DNA of 64,000 nucleotides, from NCBI RefSeq assembly GCF_017676385.1, contig NZ_JAFFZN010000027.1, positions 48,981 through 112,980 of the forward strand, given 5' to 3'. The DNA is from Streptomyces spirodelae (lineage in GTDB: Bacteria; Actinomycetota; Actinomycetes; Streptomycetales; Streptomycetaceae). The position numbers were made by a program, and so were the translations under genes. The notes under the pieces are model-generated. The model saw nothing but the letters and a program-made list of their open reading frames with translations, was not told the origin of the DNA and made no database searches. Position 1 is the first letter of the stretch. The number at the start of each line of letters is the position of its first letter. Below, piece by piece: positions 17,928 to 25,940 of this stretch.

Positions 17928-19601
17928 ATGGAGCCGCTGGCGGCCGGGGACCCGGTGCGTGTGAGCGATTTCGTCTTGCGTGGCCGGCTGGGCGCTGGGG
18001 GGATGGGGAAGGTTTTCCTGGGCCGGTCGCCCGGTGGGCGGGCGGTGGCGGTGAAGATCGTGCATCCGCATCTGGCGGTGCAGACGGAGTTCCGGCGTCG
18101 TTTCCGGGTGGAGGTCACCGCCGCGCGGGCTGTCAGTGGCGCGTTCACCGCGCCGGTCGTGGCGGCGGACCCGGAGGACGATCCGCCGTGGATCGCGACG
18201 GTCTACATTCCGGGGCCGTCCCTGGCCGATGCCGTGGCCGCAGCCGGCCCGTTGCCCCAGGACGCGCTGTGGCCGCTGGCGGCGGGGCTGGTCGAGGCAT
18301 TGCAGGCCATCCACCGCGAGGGCCTGCTCCACCGCGATCTCAAGCCGTCGAACGTGCTGCTGGCTGCGGACGGCCCGCGCGTGATCGATTTCGGGATCTC
18401 CCGGGCGATGGACAGCACGGCGCTGACCGGGGCAGGCACAACGATCGGCACCCCAGGATTCATGCCGCCGGAGCAGGTGGAGGACCTTCCGGTGGGTCTG
18501 GCCGGCGACGTCTTCTCCCTCGGGGCCGTGCTCGCCTTCGCCGCCAGCGGCAGCGAACCTTTCGGCCAGGGCCCGCCGCTGGGCATCCTGCACCGCGTCG
18601 TCACCGGAGAGCCACGGCTGGACGGGCTGCCCGACCCGGTACGCGCCCTTGTCATCGCGTGCCTGGCGAAGAAGCCGACCGACCGCCCCACGCCCGCGCA
18701 ACTCCTCGAACAGATCGCCGCACGCTGGGACGCGCCCGACGACTTCCCTTTCACCCCGCTCTGGCCGGATGCCGTGACCACCCTCATCGACACACACGCC
18801 ACTCCCGCCACCGCGCGATACACCGAGGACGGCGTCACGCCGCCCCTGCTCCATTCAGCGCCCACCATCACCGCACCCCAACGGGACGCCCCCGGGGGAA
18901 CGGGCCGGACAGCCGGCCTCAACGGGGACTCCGCGCGCGTGCCCCAGCCCGCCCGTCCCCGCGCGCTGCGCCGCCGACGACGACGCGCCTTGAAGCTCGC
19001 GAAGGCGGGGGAGCACGCGGAGGCCGCACGACTGTTGGGCGAACTCGTCGCGGACTGCACGCGCCTGCGGGGGCCCGAACACCGGCTGACCCTTTACCTC
19101 CGAGCCGAACATGCAGACGAACTAGGGGACGCGGGGGAGCATGCGGAGGGCGCGCGACTGCTGGCCGAACTCATCCCCGGCTGGACGCGCCTGCACGGGC
19201 CCGACCACTGGTCGACCCTCAACCTCCGCCACCTCCACGCCCATCACCTCGGGGAAGCCGGGGAGCACGCGGAGGTCGTGCCGCTGTTGGCCGAACTCAT
19301 CACGGACCAAACACGCGTGCGAGGTCCTGACCACCCCCACGTTCTTCATCTCCGCTTCCGGCACGCCCGGCATCTCGGACTGACGGGGGAGCACGCGGAA
19401 GCGGCCCGCCTTCTGACCGACCTCATCGCCGACCGGACCCGTGTGCAGGGGCTCGACTCCCCTGAAACCCTGGACACCCGTCTCCTCCACGCCTACTGCC
19501 TCGGAGAAGCGGGGGATCACGCGGAGGCAGCGCGGCTGCTGGCCGAACTCGACCCGGCCGGCCAGCTATGGCCACGAGATCTCGAAACCGGACCGGGCTA
19601 G
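17928..19601 (+). CDS. Serine/threonine protein kinase with C-terminal TPR-like repeats
   Basis: A 557-aa Hanks-type kinase. The Gly-loop GRLGAGGMGKVF (19-30), Lys43 in VAVKIV, catalytic loop HRDLKPSN (135-142) and DFGIS (~154-158) are all intact, so it should be active. After a Pro-rich linker (about 285-350), residues 354-545 hold four to five degenerate TPR-like repeats of ~46 residues with the core GEHAEAARLLAELI and an intervening RGPDHxxTLxLRxxHAxxLGEA. There is no membrane segment and no PASTA domain, so it is a cytosolic kinase whose substrates are probably bound by the repeats. GAGGGGGAG precedes the ATG. Confidence 0.93.
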   Translation: MEPLAAGDPVRVSDFVLRGRLGAGGMGKVFLGRSPGGRAVAVKIVHPHLAVQTEFRRRFRVEVTAARAVSGAFTAPVVAADPEDDPPWIATVYIPGPSLADAVAAAGPLPQDALWPLAAGLVEALQAIHREGLLHRDLKPSNVLLAADGPRVIDFGISRAMDSTALTGAGTTIGTPGFMPPEQVEDLPVGLAGDVFSLGAVLAFAASGSEPFGQGPPLGILHRVVTGEPRLDGLPDPVRALVIACLAKKPTDRPTPAQLLEQIAARWDAPDDFPFTPLWPDAVTTLIDTHATPATARYTEDGVTPPLLHSAPTITAPQRDAPGGTGRTAGLNGDSARVPQPARPRALRRRRRRALKLAKAGEHAEAARLLGELVADCTRLRGPEHRLTLYLRAEHADELGDAGEHAEGARLLAELIPGWTRLHGPDHWSTLNLRHLHAHHLGEAGEHAEVVPLLAELITDQTRVRGPDHPHVLHLRFRHARHLGLTGEHAEAARLLTDLIADRTRVQGLDSPETLDTRLLHAYCLGEAGDHAEAARLLAELDPAGQLWPRDLETGPG

Positions 19602-19681
19602 CCGCCGAAGTACGGCCAGGTCCGTCCAGTCCGGGCGGTACTGTGGGCGCAATCTGCCATGGTGGTGCCAAGTCCCGTGGT

Positions 19682-19728
19682 CCGCCTCAGTGGTTGTGCC
19701 GACGGCCCGCCTCAGTGGTTGTGCCGAC
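19682..19728. repeat. Two exact copies of a 22-bp sequence
   Basis: CCGCCTCAGTGGTTGTGCCG followed by AC occurs at 19682-19703 and 19707-19728, three bases apart. Confidence 0.95.
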
Positions 19729-19837
19729 CCGGGTAGCAGCACGGGCGAAGGGGAGCGGCCGGTGGGTCGGTGAACTCGCACAGTGGTGCGCGGCGCCGCG
19801 CGGCGCGGAGCAGAGCCGGTGGCGCGACTGACTGGCA

Positions 19838-19912
19838 GTCGGGCCGTTCAGCGAGGAGCTGGCCGTCGGGCCGTTCAGCGAGGAGCTGGCCGTCGGGCCG
19901 TTCAGCGAGGAG
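19838..19912. repeat. 27-bp tandem repeat carrying a Shine-Dalgarno sequence
   Basis: The unit GTCGGGCCGTTCAGCGAGGA + GCTGGCC is present twice in full and a third time up to GAGGAG. Each copy contains GAGGAG; the last one is the ribosome binding site of the reductase gene (GAGGAGGGGGAATG). The unit is a multiple of three and open in the reductase frame, which invites an over-long start call. Confidence 0.95.
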
Positions 19913-19917
19913 GGGGA

Positions 19918-20967
19918 ATGCGGTACATCGTTGTCGGGGCCGGGGCGGTCGGCGGGGCGATCGGGGGCCGGCTCCACGAAGCCGGTCACGACGTGGTCCT
20001 GGTGGCGCGTGGAGCCCACTACCAGGCCCTGCGCGCCGACGGGCTGCGGCTGACGACCTCCACCGGGACGCTCACACTGCCGGTCCCTGTCGTCGACAGC
20101 CCCCATGCCGTCACGCTGCGGCACGGTGACGTTCTCGTCCTGGCGGTCAAGACCCAGCACAGCGAGGCAGCGCTTCAGGAGTGGGCGGCGCGGCCGGTGC
20201 TGGGTGGTCGGCAAGAGGAGACGGCCGCGGAAGCGATCCCTCTGGTGTGCGCACAGAACGGTGTGGAGAACGAGCGGCTCGCCTTGCGCCGCTTCCGTCA
20301 GGTGTACGGCATGTGTGTCGTGCTGCCCGCCGCGCATGTGACTGCCGGGTCGGTCGTCGCGCGATGTGGGCCCTACACCGGGGCCCTTGTACTGGGCCGG
20401 TACCCCTCCGGCATCGACGCGACCGCTCGTCGGATAGCCGTGGACCTCGAGAGTGCCCGCCTGCTCGCTCCGCTCGATCCCGAGGTGATGCGCTGGAAGT
20501 ACGCCAAACTCCTCGGCAACCTCGCCCAGACGGTCGAGGCCCTGTGCGGGAGTACCGCACAAGGCGCTGCCGCAGAGGTGACCGAGCGGGCCCGCGCCGA
20601 AGGGGCAGCCGTGCTCAAGGCAGCAGGAGTGGCGTGGGCGACCGCGGCGGAGATGGCCGAACTGCGGAGCGGCAAGGTCGAAGCTCCCGCACAGGGCGTC
20701 GAAGCTCCCGCACAGGGCGAGGGGCAACAGAGCGATGAGCAGCAAGCCCTCGGCTCCTCGTGGCAGAGCCTCGCCCGGGGAACGGGCTCGATCGAGGCCG
20801 ATCACCTCAATGGCGAGATCGTCCTGCTCGGCCGGTTGCACGGGGTGCCCACACCGGTGAACGAGACGCTGACCCGGCTGGCGAACACTGCGGCGCGGGA
20901 AGGATGGCCACCCGGAGAGCTGGACCCGGGGCGGCTACGGGAGCTGGCGGACACCGCCACCCGTTGA
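19918..20967 (+). CDS. Ketopantoate reductase-family (PanE/ApbA) oxidoreductase
   Basis: A 349-aa enzyme with the NADP-binding motif VVGAGAVGG (5-13), VLAVKTQ, a substrate loop VCAQNGVENE and the conserved lysine/asparagine helix WKYAKLLGNLAQTVEAL, then SWQSLARGTGSIEADHLNGEIVLLG near the end, all family signatures. True PanE reduces ketopantoate for coenzyme A synthesis. This protein carries an extra VEAPAQGVEAPAQGEGQQSD insert between the last two helices, and the genome may have another panE, so the substrate is left open. ATG 19918 is chosen over upstream in-frame starts because those read through the tandem repeat. Confidence 0.88.
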   Translation: MRYIVVGAGAVGGAIGGRLHEAGHDVVLVARGAHYQALRADGLRLTTSTGTLTLPVPVVDSPHAVTLRHGDVLVLAVKTQHSEAALQEWAARPVLGGRQEETAAEAIPLVCAQNGVENERLALRRFRQVYGMCVVLPAAHVTAGSVVARCGPYTGALVLGRYPSGIDATARRIAVDLESARLLAPLDPEVMRWKYAKLLGNLAQTVEALCGSTAQGAAAEVTERARAEGAAVLKAAGVAWATAAEMAELRSGKVEAPAQGVEAPAQGEGQQSDEQQALGSSWQSLARGTGSIEADHLNGEIVLLGRLHGVPTPVNETLTRLANTAAREGWPPGELDPGRLRELADTATR

Positions 20968-21298
20968 CGACGTCCTCGTCATCGTCGGCGGCGGGCCAGG
21001 GGCATCAGGGCCCCTGACCTGTCCGTGCTCGCCGGGAGCGGGTCGGGTCCGCCGGGAGCGGGTCCGCCGGGAGCGGTCGGGCCCGCCGGCCCGGAGCTGT
21101 GGCGCAGCAATTCAGGGGTTTTGCCTCCGGAAATTCCGTTCCCGTACGGAGCGCTGCCCTGCCCTGCTGTTCGGCCACCCGGCCCGAGGGAAAAGCGTGG
21201 GAAAGTTCGCCGTAACATCAAGGGCGTTTTTCTGCGGGATGTGCTTGCGTGTTGCGGTATCGTCATCTCAACCTCCCGTTGAGAGGGGGTGAGGAGAA
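20968..21298. other. Intergenic region, GGGAGCGGGTCCGCC repeats and promoter-like DNA
   Basis: Bases 21030-21100 contain repeated GCCGGGAGCGG units. From ~21110 the composition becomes less GC-rich and a perfect 7-bp hairpin, TCTCAAC-CTCCC-GTTGAGA, lies at 21266-21284 directly before the ribosome binding site of the 43-aa ORF. No other coding frame is supported. Confidence 0.5.
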
Positions 21299-21430
21299 AT
21301 GGCCGGTGCGGGCTGGAAGTCTGAACCGGCGAGGACGACACTGCAGCGGTTCGCTGATCTCGCACGGGCAGTCGCCGGCTTCTTTCAGGCGGTGTACTAC
21401 GCCGTCAGGACGGAGCAGCAGCTCTGGTAG
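21299..21430 (+). CDS. Candidate 43-aa small protein
   Basis: ATG at 21299 is preceded by GGTGAGGAGAA at ideal spacing and reads MAGAGWKSEPARTTLQRFAD, continuing LARAVAGFFQAVYYAVRTEQQLW to a TAG at 21428-21430. Residues 14-36 form an amphipathic helix (QRFADLARAVAGFFQAVYYAV). It lies in a 950-bp gap between larger genes and has its own upstream hairpin (TCTCAAC/GTTGAGA) whose loop CTCCC is complementary to the purine-rich ribosome binding region, so translation could be gated. No family is recognised. The strong ribosome binding site is the main support; it could also be chance. Confidence 0.5.
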   Translation: MAGAGWKSEPARTTLQRFADLARAVAGFFQAVYYAVRTEQQLW

Positions 21431-21913
21431 CTCCCGTACGAGCTGATGGGCCCACCCCCGGCCTGGGGCGAGCCCATCGTAGGTCCTCGTCCGCGGCCCC
21501 GCTCTTCGTTGCGCAGAGGTGCGGGGTCCGCGCTCTGCAGACCGGCAGCGAGGAACGCTGTTACTCGAAAGACTAGCATTGGTCGCGCCGTTTTTCGCGG
21601 ACGCGGTTATACCCATTGCGATGCCCTGGCTAATCCTCCGGCGGCGATGCGGGAGGGGTTTGTTTCGTGGCGGGCCCTCGTACCGCCGATGGCTTTTCCC
21701 TCTCGCCGCTCCATTTGCCGTCGGGGCCGGCCGGCGATCGCTTCGCGGTTATGCATCGCGCACGCCGCGATTGCTCCGAATACCGTACGCGGATTTCCCC
21801 GGGGTATTCGCCGGTACGGTACCGGACCCGGGCGGCGATCTGCGGACGGCCGCGTGCTGTCGTACGTTGAGAGCGACCGCTGGTCCCAGGGGGGAGCAGG
21901 GAGGCGCGGGTTG
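21431..21913. other. Intergenic region upstream of the quinone oxidoreductase
   Basis: A 483-bp stretch with lower GC than its surroundings and several open but unbiased frames. Palindromic patches include CCCCGGGG near 21800 and GGTACGGTACC near 21815. A frame in phase with the oxidoreductase extends through it but contains no recognisable sequence. Likely regulatory. Confidence 0.45.
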
Positions 21914-22861
21914 ATGCGTGCTGTCGGTGTGCGCGAGCGGAACGGGCGGCCCGAGGTCCTGCAGGCGCGGCGGCCCGAACCGGGCGAGGGCGAGGTGCTG
22001 GTGCGGGTCGTGGCCGCGGGCCTGAATCCGCTGGACTGGAAGATCGCCGAGGGCATGCTGGAGGACCTGGTTCCGTACGACTTCCCGCTGGTGCTGGGCG
22101 CTGACTTCGCGGGTGTCGTGGAGAGCGCCGGTCCGGAGACGTACCGATTCATCACGGGCGAGCAGGTGTTCGGGCACGTGGTGAGCGAGCCTGTGGGCCG
22201 CGGGACGTACGCGGAGTACGTGGTGGTGAACGAGTCCGGCAGCATCGCACGTGCGCCCGCCGCCATCCCGCTGACCGCCGCCGCGGGGGCGCCGACGGCA
22301 GGGATGACGGCGCTCGGGATCATGGATTCGGCCGCGCTGCGCTCGTACGAGAGCCTGCTGATCATCGGTGCGGCAGGCGGCGTCGGTACGTTCCTCACAC
22401 AGCTCGCCGCCGCGCGCGGGCTGCGCGTGGTGGCCGCCACCCACGGGCACGACCAGCCCCGGATGGCCGCCTTCGGTGCGGCGCTGACCATCGACGTACG
22501 GGAGCGGGAACTGGCGGATGCGCTGCGGGAGGAGTACCCGCGCGGTGTGGACGCACTGGTGGACCTCGCCTCGGTCTCGCCGGAGGAGTTCGCGAGGCAC
22601 GCCGCGCTGGTACGGGACGGTGGCGTGGCCGTCTCCACGCTGGACGCCGCGTCGGTGGACGCGCTCTACGGGCGCGGCATCGAGGGCATCAACTACCACA
22701 TCGCGGCCTCCGCAGAGCTGCTGGAGCGGCTCCGCGAGGAGATCGACAGCGGCCCGCTGACCGTACCCATCGAGGCCGAGGTCCCGCTCGACCAGGCCCC
22801 CGGCGCAGTCGCCCGCAACCGCGCCGGCGGCGCCCGGGGCAAAACCGTCCTCCTCCCCTGA
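21914..22861 (+). CDS. Zinc-independent medium-chain dehydrogenase (quinone oxidoreductase type)
   Basis: A 315-aa MDR-superfamily enzyme. It has N-terminal GroES-like fold EGEVLVRVVAAGLNPLDWKI, the LGADFAGVVE motif, and the Rossmann segment LLIIGAAGGVGTFLTQLAA, with TIDVRE further on. The structural and catalytic zinc cysteine clusters of alcohol dehydrogenases are absent, so it is of the quinone-oxidoreductase class (NADPH-dependent reduction of quinones or enones). ATG 21914 (or the TTG immediately before it) follows GGGAGGCGCGGG. No operon partner. Confidence 0.88.
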   Translation: MRAVGVRERNGRPEVLQARRPEPGEGEVLVRVVAAGLNPLDWKIAEGMLEDLVPYDFPLVLGADFAGVVESAGPETYRFITGEQVFGHVVSEPVGRGTYAEYVVVNESGSIARAPAAIPLTAAAGAPTAGMTALGIMDSAALRSYESLLIIGAAGGVGTFLTQLAAARGLRVVAATHGHDQPRMAAFGAALTIDVRERELADALREEYPRGVDALVDLASVSPEEFARHAALVRDGGVAVSTLDAASVDALYGRGIEGINYHIAASAELLERLREEIDSGPLTVPIEAEVPLDQAPGAVARNRAGGARGKTVLLP

Positions 22862-22867
22862 GCCGGG

Positions 22868-22965
22868 CCGAGCCCGGAAAGGACCGGAAGAGCCCGGTAG
22901 GACCCGGATGGGACGGAAGAGGCCGGAAGGGGCCGGAAGAGCCCCGGGGAGCCGTGCCCCGCTCC
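22868..22965. repeat. Purine-rich GGAAGAG(C/G)CC repeats
   Basis: Degenerate repeats of GGAAGAGCCCGG / GGAAGAGGCC follow the oxidoreductase stop codon. Confidence 0.7.
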
Positions 22966-23129
22966 CGGAGGAGCCCGGCGAAGCCGTGGCGGGCCACCGG
23001 AGCCGGCGAGTCGCTCCTTCGCCTGCTGGTGCCTCATGGTTCCCGCTACACTCACACAGCCGCACAGGTGTTCAAGGTGTCGATGATCGAACGCCCGGGG
23101 GGTCGGACGCCCGGGGGAGGGACAGCGCG

Positions 23130-23294
23130 ATGGCGCAGACGAAGAAGATCGCGGGCTATGTGCTTGTCGTCTTCGTGCTGTACACGATCATCACGTCCCC
23201 CGAACGCGCTGCCGATCTGGTCCAGATAGGTTTCGAGGGCATCTCCAGCGCCGCACAGGGTGTCGGCCGGTTCATGACCTCCCTCGTCAACTGA
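23130..23294 (+). CDS. 54-aa single-span membrane protein
   Basis: MAQTKKIAGYVLVVFVLYTI begins with a short basic segment, then a membrane span (residues 7-25) and an amphipathic tail ending GRFMTSLVN. GGGGGAGGG lies about 8 bases upstream of the ATG. Similar 50-60-residue proteins are widespread in Streptomyces with no assigned role. It stands alone about 380 bp upstream of the sigF-like gene. Confidence 0.72.
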   Translation: MAQTKKIAGYVLVVFVLYTIITSPERAADLVQIGFEGISSAAQGVGRFMTSLVN

Positions 23295-23673
23295 GACCCC
23301 CGCGCCACCCCGCTGAGACACCTGTTCCAGACCCGCCGCCCGGGTACCGCTCGCCCCTTCGACCAGGCGCTTCCGGGTGCAACTGGCAAGCAACACGGAG
23401 TTATACGGTGCTTGCGCAGGGTGCACATGTCTTGTGATGCTATGACCGCTTTTTGGCTGATGAATCGCGCCCGCACTCTCGACGCGGGCGACGCAGGCGA
23501 AGCACGTGAAGCACACACAGCAGGCACAGCACATACGCACGCAGCACGCACAGCACATACAGCACGCAGCACGCAGCACGCACAGCACATACAGCACGCA
23601 CAGCTGGCGCAGCACGCACAGCTGGCGCAGCGATCGACCAGGACAGATCTGCACCGTAAGGGGTGGTGGCTGA
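23295..23673. other. Intergenic region with CAGCACGCACAGCACATA repeats upstream of sigF
   Basis: From about 23505 to 23633 the sequence is a degenerate array of CAGCACGCACAGCACATACAG and CAGCTGGCGCAGCACG units, ending 40 bp before the sigF-like start. The left half (23300-23500) has lower GC and contains the likely promoter. No coding frame is supported. Confidence 0.65.
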
Positions 23674-24519
23674 GTGGACGGGACCCGTACCCCCACCCAG
23701 ACTCCCTCCGGCGACGCCGAACCAGCCTCCTCCCCCGCCGAAGCGCAGCGGGAACGAGCCGCGCGGACCCGGGCGCTGACGCAGTCCCTCTTCGAGCAAC
23801 TCGCCCGGCACGAGCCGGGCTCGGCCGAGCACGAGCGCATCCGCGCAGCGCTCATCGAGGCGAACCTGCCGCTGGTGCGGTACGTGGCGGCGCGCTTCCG
23901 CAGCAGGAACGAGCCGATGGAGGACGTCGTCCAGGTCGGCACCATCGGGCTCATCAACGCCATCGACCGCTTCGACGCCGAGCGCGGGGTGCAGTTTCCC
24001 ACCTTCGCGATGCCGACGATCGTCGGCGAGATCCGCCGCTACTTCCGCGACAACGTCCGTACGGTGCACGTCCCGCGTCGGCTGCATGAGATGTGGGTGC
24101 AGGTCAGCGGCGCCACCGAGGATCTGACGACGCTGCACGGACGGTCTCCGACCACGGCCGAGATCGCCGAGCGGTTGAAGATCACCGAGGAGGAGGTGCT
24201 GGCCTGTATCGAGGCCGGCCGCGCCTACCGGGCCACCTCCCTGGAGGCGGCGCAGGAGCGCGATGACGGGATGCCGGGGCTGCTGGACCGGCTCGGCTAC
24301 GAGGACCCCGAGCTCGACGGGGTCGAACACCGCGACCTCGTCCGCCATCTGCTCGTACAACTGCCCGAGCGCGAGCAGCGGATTCTGCTGCTCCGGTACT
24401 ACCGGAATCTGACGCAGTCGCAGATCAGCGCCGAGCTCGGAGTCTCGCAGATGCACGTCTCGCGGCTGCTCTCGCGCAGCTTCGCCCGGCTGCGGGCCGC
24501 AAATCGAATCGACGCGTAA
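23674..24519 (+). CDS. sigF: SigB/SigF-type sigma factor
   Basis: A 281-aa sigma-70 group 3 factor. Region 2 (about 62-132): ANLPLVRYVAARFRSRNEPMEDVVQVGTIGLINAIDRFD with GVQFPTFAMPTIVGEIRRYFRD. Region 3 centres on PRRLHEMWVQVSG and region 4 on LPEREQRILLLRYYRNLTQSQISAELGVSQMHVSRLLSRS. No region 1.1. In S. coelicolor the pair sigF-sigN is adjacent in this order, and the surrounding gene set agrees, so the symbol is a synteny-based call; S. coelicolor SigF acts in late spore maturation. GTG at 23674 with AAGGGG upstream. Confidence 0.85.
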   Translation: MDGTRTPTQTPSGDAEPASSPAEAQRERAARTRALTQSLFEQLARHEPGSAEHERIRAALIEANLPLVRYVAARFRSRNEPMEDVVQVGTIGLINAIDRFDAERGVQFPTFAMPTIVGEIRRYFRDNVRTVHVPRRLHEMWVQVSGATEDLTTLHGRSPTTAEIAERLKITEEEVLACIEAGRAYRATSLEAAQERDDGMPGLLDRLGYEDPELDGVEHRDLVRHLLVQLPEREQRILLLRYYRNLTQSQISAELGVSQMHVSRLLSRSFARLRAANRIDA

Positions 24520-24623
24520 CCGGTTCGAGCGACCTCAACTTCCGCATCAGCGCCCTCAACTGTGCAGTTTTATCGACATGAGGCTACGTCGCGTTGCCTA
24601 CTTGTGACATTCTGCAAGAGCTG

Positions 24624-24650
24624 CGTTTGCCGCAGTGGCGTGCCCGGTAT
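24624..24650 (+). promoter_or_regulatory. SigB-type promoter candidate upstream of sigN
   Basis: GTTT at 24624-24627 and CGGTAT at 24645-24650, 17 bases apart, resemble the GTTT...GGGTAT promoters used by SigB-class sigma factors in Streptomyces. It lies 69 bp before the sigN-like start, inviting auto- or cross-regulation by the neighbouring sigma factors. The -10 lacks one G and spacing is at the upper limit. Confidence 0.4.
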
Positions 24651-24718
24651 GGAGGGGGAGGTGCTTCCCTCTCAGCCGAGGGCGCCGCAGCGACCGTCCG
24701 CGACCTCAAGGGGGTGGC

Positions 24719-25693
24719 ATGTCCGTAGAACTGGGCAGCTCCAAGGTGCTCGCCGAGAACACGTCCCCGACCCCGGGGGCACCTCCCGGGCCCACCGAGC
24801 CCGGCAGCGTGCCACCGATGCTCGACGAGGTGGCGCCGGACGACCTCGCGGGCGCGGCACCGGCCGAGCTCGCCGGAGCCACGGTGGCGCCCGCCGGCGA
24901 CTCCATCGACACCCGCACTCTCTCCCGCTCCCTCTTCCTGCGACTGGCCGCGCTCGACAAGGCGGCGGCCGAGTCCCCGGAAACGGCCAACATGGCCGAG
25001 CGGATGTATGTACGAGACACGCTCATCGAGCTGAACCTCCCTCTCGTCCGCTACGCCGCGGCCCGGTTCCGCAGCAGGAACGAGCCGATGGAGGACATCG
25101 TCCAGGTCGGCACCATCGGACTGATCAAGGCGATCGACCGCTTCGACTGCGAACGCGGCGTGGAGTTCCCGACGTTCGCGATGCCGACCGTGGTCGGGGA
25201 GATCAAGCGCTTCTTCCGCGACACCTCCTGGTCGGTGCGGGTGCCGCGCCGCCTCCAGGAACTCCGGCTGGCGCTGACGAAGGCCAGTGACGAGTTGTCC
25301 CAGACCCTGGACCGCTCCCCGACCGTCAGCGAACTGGCGGGCTGCCTCGGCGTCTCCGAGGAGGACGTGGTCGACGGGCTGGCCGTCGGCAACGCCTACA
25401 CCGCCTCCTCGCTGGACTCCCCCGCGTTGGAGGAGGACGGCGCCGAGGGCTCGCTGGCCGACCGGCTCGGATACGAGGACAGCGCCCTGGAGGGCGTCGA
25501 GTACCGCGAGTCGCTCAAGCCCCTGCTGGCCAAGCTCCCGCCGCGGGAGCGCCAGATCATCATGCTGCGCTTCTTCGCGAACATGACGCAGTCGCAGATC
25601 GGCGAGGAGGTCGGCATCTCCCAGATGCACGTCTCCCGGCTGCTGACCCGCACGCTCGCACAGTTGCGCGAGGGGCTGATCGCCGAGGACTGA
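24719..25693 (+). CDS. sigN: SigB-type sigma factor (SigN-like)
   Basis: A 324-aa factor with ~75 extra N-terminal residues (Pro/Ala-rich) relative to its neighbour, then region 2 (NLPLVRYAAARFRSRNEPMEDIVQ, VEFPTFAMPTVVGEIKRFFRD), region 3 and region 4 (LPPRERQIIMLRFFANMTQSQIGEEVGISQMHVSRLLTRT). It is about 60% identical by eye to the sigma factor just upstream, so the pair arose by tandem duplication. In S. coelicolor SigN directs transcription in the subapical stem of aerial hyphae, including nepA. AAGGGGGTGGC precedes ATG 24719. No anti-sigma gene is adjacent. Confidence 0.83.
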   Translation: MSVELGSSKVLAENTSPTPGAPPGPTEPGSVPPMLDEVAPDDLAGAAPAELAGATVAPAGDSIDTRTLSRSLFLRLAALDKAAAESPETANMAERMYVRDTLIELNLPLVRYAAARFRSRNEPMEDIVQVGTIGLIKAIDRFDCERGVEFPTFAMPTVVGEIKRFFRDTSWSVRVPRRLQELRLALTKASDELSQTLDRSPTVSELAGCLGVSEEDVVDGLAVGNAYTASSLDSPALEEDGAEGSLADRLGYEDSALEGVEYRESLKPLLAKLPPRERQIIMLRFFANMTQSQIGEEVGISQMHVSRLLTRTLAQLREGLIAED

Positions 25694-25940
25694 CCGAGGA
25701 CGGGGGCGGAGTGCTGCGGGGGATACCGGAAGAAGCACCGGAAGCGATATCCGCGAAGTCGGCCACTGAGCGGTGGAGAGGGGTGCGGCCCAAGGCAGGA
25801 ACGCGAACTGGGAGTGCGGAGAAGACCGGGAAAGGGACACCCGGGAAACCTGGAACCCCTGGCATGCCCGGGACATCTGGGACACCTGGGCTCGCTGACG
25901 GAGGGTTCACTTCTGACGAGGCGTCAGTAACACTGTCGCC

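Larger units (their letters stand above)
19602..19917. other. Intergenic region with two direct-repeat families
   Basis: Contains a duplicated 22-mer at 19682-19728 and a 27-bp tandem repeat at 19838-19912 (separate entries). The remainder includes the end-of-kinase sequence and promoter DNA for the reductase gene. Confidence 0.6.
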
